From: Bacteroidia bacterium
GTDB lineage: Bacteria; Bacteroidota; Bacteroidia; NS11-12g; UBA955
Direction: 5' to 3'
Length of the DNA stretch: 13,733 nt
Assembly (NCBI GenBank): GCA_023258655.1
Contig: JALQWO010000025.1
Span: 1 to 13,733, forward strand
Shown here: piece by piece, positions 8,981-13,733 of the stretch
Layout of the letters: each line of letters begins with the position of its first letter
How positions within the stretch are numbered: position 1 is the stretch's first letter
The notes under the pieces: model-generated
Databases searched by the model: none
What the model saw: the letters and a program-made list of their open reading frames with translations, nothing else
What the model was told of the DNA's origin: nothing
Translations under genes and position numbers: made by a program

Positions 8981-11557
8981 TCAAAACTGCTGTCCAATAA
9001 AGAAGTGAACTTGGGTTGGCTTCCCGCTGCTGGGCACTTGCTTGTAGTCAAATCCATATGCCCAATCCAATCCGATTAAGCCAAACATCGGCATAAACAA
9101 TCGAATACCCACCCCTGCAGATCGCTTCAATTGAAAGGGATTGTATTTGCTCATACTCGACCAAGCATCTCCGGCCTCGGCAAAACCTAGCACATAGACG
9201 GTTGCCGCTTGACCCGTTGTAATTGCCTGACGCAATTCTACCGTGAACTTGTTGAAAATGGGGGCTCCAGCCTGACCACCCATCGCTGTATTTGATATGG
9301 TATAATTATCATAACCGCGCTGAGAAATAATCTCCGTAGCCGCGATGTTGAATCCAAAAATACCCGCTCCACCCACTTGGAAACGCTCAAAGAATGTCAG
9401 ACCCAAATCTTTGTTGTAATAGCCCAAGAAACCCATTCTCGCCTTGGCCATTAACACTGTCTTTTTGTAAATAGGGGTATACCACTCCGCATCCAATTTC
9501 CACTTGTGAAACTCTGCCCACTTGTACTTGTCATTCAAACTCATCTCCGAGTAATTTTTGTTGGATAACAGTGATATTGGCGGGGTCGCTTGAACTTGGA
9601 AAGTAAAACTACTACCAGATGTTGGGTATGTAGGATCGCTCACAGAACTGCGAGTGAGGTTGAGTTGGAACGAGGGGTTATAGCTAATGCCATTGAATCC
9701 TTTGGGGAATCCGTAAAAACCTCCGTCCATGTTCTTCATGCGATATTGGTTGAATGAAAAGCCATATTGCATATTGAAGAAATCGTCCGGCCACTTCAAT
9801 CGAGCACCATACATCACGGTGAATCCTGTATTCATAAACACCTGACGAGTTGGATCCGTCTTCTGCTTGAAATCAAAACTATTCACTGTATGAAAAATAC
9901 TCAAACTCAGTGAATTGGGCTTCTTCCCCCCAAACCAAGGCTCAGTAAAAGAGAATGTGTAACCCTGGTAATTCGCCCCGTTACTCTGGGCACGAAGGCT
10001 CAACTTCTGTCCATCGCCAGTAGGCACAGGGCTCCATTGATCTGTATGGAACAATTTTTTGCGACTGAAATTGTTCAACATAATCCCCGCGGTACCAATC
10101 AGTGTGGGTGTCCGACTGAAACCGTTTCCACCCCATCCACCACTCAACTCGATCTGATCAGAGGGTTTCTCGGCTACGGTGTAATCAATATCAACCGAAC
10201 CATCTTCTGGATTTGGCTTGGGATTCACACCGAGATGCTCGGGGTCAAACAATCCCAAAGCACCCAAATCTCTCATTGTGCGTTGAATATCACTCTTGGA
10301 GAATACATCCCCGGGTTTTGTACGAATTTCACGCTGAATAACCCGATCTGATGTCTTGGTGTTGCCTGACCAACGCACATTCCCAATGGTAGCACGGGTT
10401 CCTTCACTGATGCGAATTTCCATGTCGATACTGTCATTCATAACACCCACCTCAACAGGCATCATGTTGAAAAACAAATAACCATCGTCCATGTACAACG
10501 TTTGCACATCAAAACCACCCGGATTCTCAAACAAGCGCTCACGCAGCAAAGACTGATTGAATAAGTCGCCCCGTTTGATTCCCAAAATCGTATCTAATGT
10601 ACCGTTTCGGAACTTCAAATTACCCTTCCAGGTAATGTTTCTATAGCGATATTGATGCCCTTCAAACAAACGGATATGTACTTCAATGCGATCCGCAGAA
10701 ATCAGAACAACACTATCTCTGATAATGCGTGCATCGCGATATCCCTTGCTCAAATATTTATCAATGATGTGTTGACGTTCTTCATCGAATTCCGATTCAA
10801 TATATTTCGATTTTGTCCAAAACTGCCACTTGCCTTCTTTGCCTTTGATTTTTTTGATGCTCGCCCTAAGATCATCGTCAGACAGGTCAGAATTGCCATA
10901 AAAAACAAACCGCCGAACTTTCACCTTAGCCCCTTTGTCGATCACAAAATCAAAATTCTCGTAACCCGGCATAACGATCAAACTATCCTTCGCATCCCGC
11001 TTGTAGGCTTGCAATCGCTTTACATCCACTTGTACGTTGTAAAATCCTTTGTTTTGATAGTATTTAACAACCCGCTCTTTACTGATATTGATCAAATTTG
11101 GGGTGATGTACATGTTTTTGTGCAAACCCACTTCTTCTTTCAACGTCTTTTGCTGAGAATTGGTCAATCCCAAGAAACGGTGCCCATTGAGGCGGGGTTG
11201 CTCCTGAACGCGGAACTGCACCACCACCTGTCCATCATCTGTGGGCTGGAAATACACCTGTATGTCGCTGAAATATTCTTGTTTCCACAGATTCTCAATG
11301 GCTTTAGAAATTTCTCTTCCCGGCACTTTGATTTTCTCTCCAATCGACAATCCAGAATAAAATACGACCTGCGATTTCAGTACTGGTTTGCCATTCACTT
11401 CTGTTACCAAGATATTCTTGATGGTATATTCCGCAGGTTCCACAAAGTCATAATTGACCATGGGTGCATTGCGATAAAAGCTATCGGCCGTGCTAACCTG
11501 TGCCAACAAACCTTTCGCGAGCCATAAGGCCAATGTTATGATGATAAACCTTTTCAA
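8981..11557 (-). CDS. bamA: Outer-membrane protein assembly factor BamA (Omp85 family)
   Basis: BamA is the core of the complex that folds and inserts beta-barrel proteins into the outer membrane. The 858-residue protein has a signal peptide (MKRFIIITLALWLAKGLLAQ) and about five periplasmic POTRA domains: near 45-118, 120-207, 210-298, 300-385 and 386-464. A C-terminal 16-strand-type barrel runs from about 468 to the terminal Phe (FFIGQQF). The conserved loop motif written VRGF in E. coli appears as QRGY (746-749). The start is a TTG, because it sits directly before the KR of the signal peptide, there is an in-frame stop two codons upstream (the uppS stop), and the first ATG would remove the signal peptide. 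The gene is 3 nt downstream of uppS and in the same frame, as the last gene of the visible operon. In many Bacteroidota, Skp/OmpH chaperone genes follow bamA. Here the next gene is a convergent dehydrogenase. Confidence 0.96.
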   Translation of the reverse strand: MKRFIIITLALWLAKGLLAQVSTADSFYRNAPMVNYDFVEPAEYTIKNILVTEVNGKPVLKSQVVFYSGLSIGEKIKVPGREISKAIENLWKQEYFSDIQVYFQPTDDGQVVVQFRVQEQPRLNGHRFLGLTNSQQKTLKEEVGLHKNMYITPNLINISKERVVKYYQNKGFYNVQVDVKRLQAYKRDAKDSLIVMPGYENFDFVIDKGAKVKVRRFVFYGNSDLSDDDLRASIKKIKGKEGKWQFWTKSKYIESEFDEERQHIIDKYLSKGYRDARIIRDSVVLISADRIEVHIRLFEGHQYRYRNITWKGNLKFRNGTLDTILGIKRGDLFNQSLLRERLFENPGGFDVQTLYMDDGYLFFNMMPVEVGVMNDSIDMEIRISEGTRATIGNVRWSGNTKTSDRVIQREIRTKPGDVFSKSDIQRTMRDLGALGLFDPEHLGVNPKPNPEDGSVDIDYTVAEKPSDQIELSGGWGGNGFSRTPTLIGTAGIMLNNFSRKKLFHTDQWSPVPTGDGQKLSLRAQSNGANYQGYTFSFTEPWFGGKKPNSLSLSIFHTVNSFDFKQKTDPTRQVFMNTGFTVMYGARLKWPDDFFNMQYGFSFNQYRMKNMDGGFYGFPKGFNGISYNPSFQLNLTRSSVSDPTYPTSGSSFTFQVQATPPISLLSNKNYSEMSLNDKYKWAEFHKWKLDAEWYTPIYKKTVLMAKARMGFLGYYNKDLGLTFFERFQVGGAGIFGFNIAATEIISQRGYDNYTISNTAMGGQAGAPIFNKFTVELRQAITTGQAATVYVLGFAEAGDAWSSMSKYNPFQLKRSAGVGIRLFMPMFGLIGLDWAYGFDYKQVPSSGKPTQVHFFIGQQF

Positions 11558-11560
11558 TTC

Positions 11561-12310
11561 TTATGCAATTTGCTCACTCGTCTTTCCAAACCTACGCTCT
11601 CTGCCTTGATAATCGACGATTGCGCGATAAAAATCGTCTTTGGTGAAGTCTGGCCACAAAACGGGCGTGAAATAAAGCTCACTATACGCAATTTCCCACA
11701 TCAAAAAATTACTGATGCGTTGTTCACCGCTGCTGCGAATTAACAAATCAGGATGGGGGTATTCTGCGGTACTCAATGCTTTATTCAACACCTCCTCATC
11801 GATACTCTCTGCAGTCAGCTTGCCCTCTTCTACAGACTTAGCCACCTTTTTCACCGCTTCGATGATATCCCACCTTCCACTATAACTCAACGCCAACACC
11901 AGCGTTAGACGATCATTTTCTGCCGTTTTTGCCTTGGTCTTTGTCAACTGATCTTGACATTTTGGGGGTAGCTGCTCAATATTTCCGATGGTCTCCAAAC
12001 GAATGCCGTTTTTCATCAAAGTAGGCAATTCGCTCTCAATGGTACTTACCAACAATTCCATCAAAGCACTAACCTCTTGCTGTGGACGTGTCCAATTTTC
12101 TGTTGAAAATGCGTACATCGTCAAGTATTTCACACCGATTTCCGCACCGGCCTCTATCGCTGCTCGAACCGCCTTTACACCGTGTTTGTGACCAAAAATT
12201 CGCAGATAGCCTTTCTGCTTTGCCCATCGCCCATTGCCATCCATAATAATAGCTACATGTTGGGGTATCCGATGTAGATCAATTTTATATTGCGCAATTC
12301 GTTCCGTCAA
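11561..12310 (-). CDS. uppS: Undecaprenyl diphosphate synthase (cis-isoprenyl transferase UppS)
   Basis: UppS condenses isopentenyl diphosphate units onto farnesyl diphosphate in cis, giving the C55 lipid carrier used for peptidoglycan and surface polysaccharides. At 249 residues it is full length (E. coli has 253). Signature motifs are MDGNGRWA with catalytic Asp24, HKHG (41-44), YAFSTENW (66-73), SYSGRWDI (142-149) and RSSGEQRISNF (192-202, containing the diphosphate-binding Arg residues), with RERRFGK near the end. The start is TTG at 12310. There are only four codons between the upstream in-frame stop and this codon, and the next ATG is inside the catalytic motif. A purine-rich AGGG lies just upstream but unusually close. 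The gene sits between a PorG-family gene (12 nt gap) and bamA (3 nt gap), the standard Bacteroidota order. Confidence 0.97.
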   Translation of the reverse strand: MTERIAQYKIDLHRIPQHVAIIMDGNGRWAKQKGYLRIFGHKHGVKAVRAAIEAGAEIGVKYLTMYAFSTENWTRPQQEVSALMELLVSTIESELPTLMKNGIRLETIGNIEQLPPKCQDQLTKTKAKTAENDRLTLVLALSYSGRWDIIEAVKKVAKSVEEGKLTAESIDEEVLNKALSTAEYPHPDLLIRSSGEQRISNFLMWEIAYSELYFTPVLWPDFTKDDFYRAIVDYQGRERRFGKTSEQIA

Positions 12311-12322
12311 AGCCCTGCAAAT

Positions 12323-13141
12323 TTACCGACAAACTTGCGGAGTAAACCTATATGAGAAGGTTAATCCTGCAAAATAATACCAATCTTTTAAGTGTGTGTC
12401 TCCGCGCATTGTTCCTTTGGCCATGGTATTGCCGCCTGTCAATACTTGAGATTGAGCCCAATCAGCGGCTCCAACCCCCTGCTCCTCCTTCATTGTCTTG
12501 TAATCACCGTAAGATTTGTATGTATCATCGAGGTAATCGGTAAAGGTCTTACGGAATAATACTTCCATCCCAACTATCCAACCACCGGCATGCTGCCGGT
12601 TACTAGCCATCGTTTTTATCCCAAATCCGATAGGAACAGAGGGCTGTATTTGACTGTATCGTTTGCTTTGCTGTTCTGTTCTCAAGTCACGTAAATTTAC
12701 CTCTCCCTTATCCAAACGATATGGATCAAACCAAAATCCGCCCAAACCCAATAAAAAGTATGGTGTTGCAATTCCATCATTGATGTTGGTTCCGAATGGG
12801 TGAAAATTGAATTCTACCATGCTCGCCGCCTCAATGACCTTGCTTTGGAAATTGATGTTTTGGTATTGCAATCCTATGACGTCATTCGAAGTGCCCTCTA
12901 TTTGCAGATAAGAAACCTGATTCCTCAAAGTAAAATAACTGCTAAAATTATATTTTTGATAAAGTGCTCCCGATGGTTTGAAGTGATCGGTATTCAGTCC
13001 CTTGCTGAAATCGCCGTAATAATTACTCATTCCCACAGCAAAGCCCCACTCGTTGCGCCCCGAAAAATATTTTTGCGCAACCAGCGTCGACGGTAAAACC
13101 ACCATCGCAATGGCTAAAAAAACACTGCAGAGTTTCTTCAA
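12323..13141 (-). CDS. porG: PorG-family (DUF6089) outer-membrane beta-barrel protein
   Basis: A predicted small outer-membrane barrel of the DUF6089 family. The family includes PorG of the type IX secretion system, which associates with the PorK/PorN ring in Porphyromonas gingivalis, where porG also precedes uppS and bamA. With the start at 13141 it has 272 residues, a signal peptide (KKLCSVFLAIAMVVLPSTLVAQ after the start) and alternating aromatic strands such as EWGFAVGMSNYYGDF. It also has the family signature RKTFTDYLDD (about 197-206) and a closing strand GLTFSYRF. The TTG at 13141 is preferred, 2 nt after the upstream stop. A TTG at 13159 would overlap the upstream gene by 16 bases and place hydrophobic residues before the KK of the signal peptide. 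The first ATG falls inside the signal peptide. It is a paralogue of the next gene upstream. Direct T9SS involvement is inferred from family and synteny. Confidence 0.88.
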   Translation of the reverse strand: MKKLCSVFLAIAMVVLPSTLVAQKYFSGRNEWGFAVGMSNYYGDFSKGLNTDHFKPSGALYQKYNFSSYFTLRNQVSYLQIEGTSNDVIGLQYQNINFQSKVIEAASMVEFNFHPFGTNINDGIATPYFLLGLGGFWFDPYRLDKGEVNLRDLRTEQQSKRYSQIQPSVPIGFGIKTMASNRQHAGGWIVGMEVLFRKTFTDYLDDTYKSYGDYKTMKEEQGVGAADWAQSQVLTGGNTMAKGTMRGDTHLKDWYYFAGLTFSYRFTPQVCR

Positions 13142-13143
13142 AA

Positions 13144-13733
13144 TTAGAATTGGAAACAAACCGTCTTACCGCCCATGATTTTACGTGTTAGGGTAAAATT
13201 CAAGAACATGTAATAATCGCTGCCTTTCATGGAACCACGGGGGTTGCCCATGTAAAAACGATCATAAGGAAGACCTGTGCTAGGATCAATTTGCTCCGAA
13301 CTACGGTCTTTCATGGCAGCGGCTAAGTATCCATTCGCACCACCAACAATCTGATCGTCCACATAGTCCAAACTCACATCGTCCAAATAATCTGTGAATG
13401 TTTTGCGCACGCCAAACTCAATACCCCAAGCCCAATAATCATCAAACTGTTGCTTGAAACCTACACCCAATGGAATGGAGATCTGGGTCAAATTGTACCT
13501 TTTTCGATCGTTAAATTTTGTTGTTTCTTGGCCTTCCGTGCTCAACGTTTGCAATTCAACCCACTGTCCATCAAACTGCTGCAGTTGAGGATTGTGCACC
13601 AAGGCGCCGTTGGCATCTCGCAAACCATCCAAGTAGTGAAACTGTGATTTTGGATTGAATTTGTACACTCCTATACCGGCGAACAAAAACGGTGTATAAG
13701 GTCTTGACCGGGTAGATTCCTCAAATCCCAATA
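13144..13733 (-). CDS. Second PorG-family (DUF6089) outer-membrane protein, partial (5' end outside window)
   Basis: The C-terminal 196 or so residues of a second DUF6089 barrel protein. The signal peptide and N-terminal strands lie beyond the window end, and the TTG near 13731 is most likely an internal Leu codon. It shares the family signature VRKTFTDYLDD with the downstream gene. It also has matching strands (YTPFLFAGIGVYKFNP against TPYFLLGLGGFWFDPY; RYNLTQISIPLGVGFK against RYSQIQPSVPIGFGIK), so the two are tandem paralogues, although well diverged. Residues after the signature differ: DVSLDYVDD, then an insertion with PSTGLPYDRFYMGNPRG. The end is GGKTVCFQF. The stop lies 2 nt before the preferred start of the next gene, so the two are surely co-transcribed. 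Which copy is the functional PorG cannot be decided from sequence alone. Confidence 0.88.
   Translation of the reverse strand, partial: LGFEESTRSRPYTPFLFAGIGVYKFNPKSQFHYLDGLRDANGALVHNPQLQQFDGQWVELQTLSTEGQETTKFNDRKRYNLTQISIPLGVGFKQQFDDYWAWGIEFGVRKTFTDYLDDVSLDYVDDQIVGGANGYLAAAMKDRSSEQIDPSTGLPYDRFYMGNPRGSMKGSDYYMFLNFTLTRKIMGGKTVCFQF

Noticed and set aside
10652..11527. A 291-codon open frame on the plus strand, opposite bamA
   Set aside because: It lies entirely antisense to the POTRA region of bamA, shows no recognisable family motif, and has the rich Phe/Ile/His composition typical of a shadow frame.
13729..13731. TTG as the start of the second PorG-family gene
   Set aside because: No signal peptide follows it and the sequence enters mid-barrel, so the gene continues past the window end.

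Overview
The window looks like chromosomal DNA of a Bacteroidota bacterium, probably outside the gut Bacteroides group. I cannot name the genus. The evidence is the PorG-family/uppS/bamA cluster, a peptidase carrying a type IX secretion (T9SS) C-terminal sorting domain, lipoproteins with short Bacteroidota-style lipoboxes, and TAnnTTTG -7 promoter elements. Coding density is very high. No RNA gene, insertion sequence, CRISPR array or phage gene was seen, and no gap between genes exceeds about 100 bases.

Layout. (1) Positions 1-2351 (+): the C-terminal two thirds of cobalamin-dependent methionine synthase MetH, cut by the window start. (2) Positions 2399-6277 (-): a tight three-gene operon, read from right to left. 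It encodes a T9SS-exported M1 metallo-aminopeptidase, an MbnP-family lipoprotein and a lipoprotein di-heme MauG/cytochrome-c-peroxidase protein. (3) Positions 6387-8934 (+): an EamA/DMT transporter, then an ALDH7 (antiquitin-type) aminoadipate-semialdehyde dehydrogenase. Each has its own -7 element very close to the start codon. (4) Positions 8981-13733 (-): an envelope operon of two tandem PorG-family (DUF6089) outer-membrane proteins, undecaprenyl diphosphate synthase UppS and BamA. The first PorG-like gene is cut by the window end.

How the genes fit together. UppS makes the lipid carrier for peptidoglycan and O-antigen, and BamA inserts outer-membrane barrels. PorG belongs to the T9SS trans-envelope complex, so the neighbouring T9SS-tagged peptidase is a plausible client. 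The most interesting unit is the MbnP-family/MauG-family pair. In methanotrophs, MbnH (a MauG relative) oxidises the first Trp of a WxW motif in MbnP to kynurenine, which creates a Cu(I) site. The MbnP homologue here keeps a WxW motif, and its di-heme partner has a Tyr where the MauG-type sixth heme ligand is expected. Together this suggests a lipoprotein version of kynurenine-based copper binding in Bacteroidota. ALDH7 points to lysine or pipecolate catabolism.

Most of the window is ordinary housekeeping sequence. The items worth following are the MbnP/MbnH-like pair, the tandem PorG genes with three consecutive TTG starts, the in-frame spacing of genes within both operons, and the apparently leaderless transporter mRNA.
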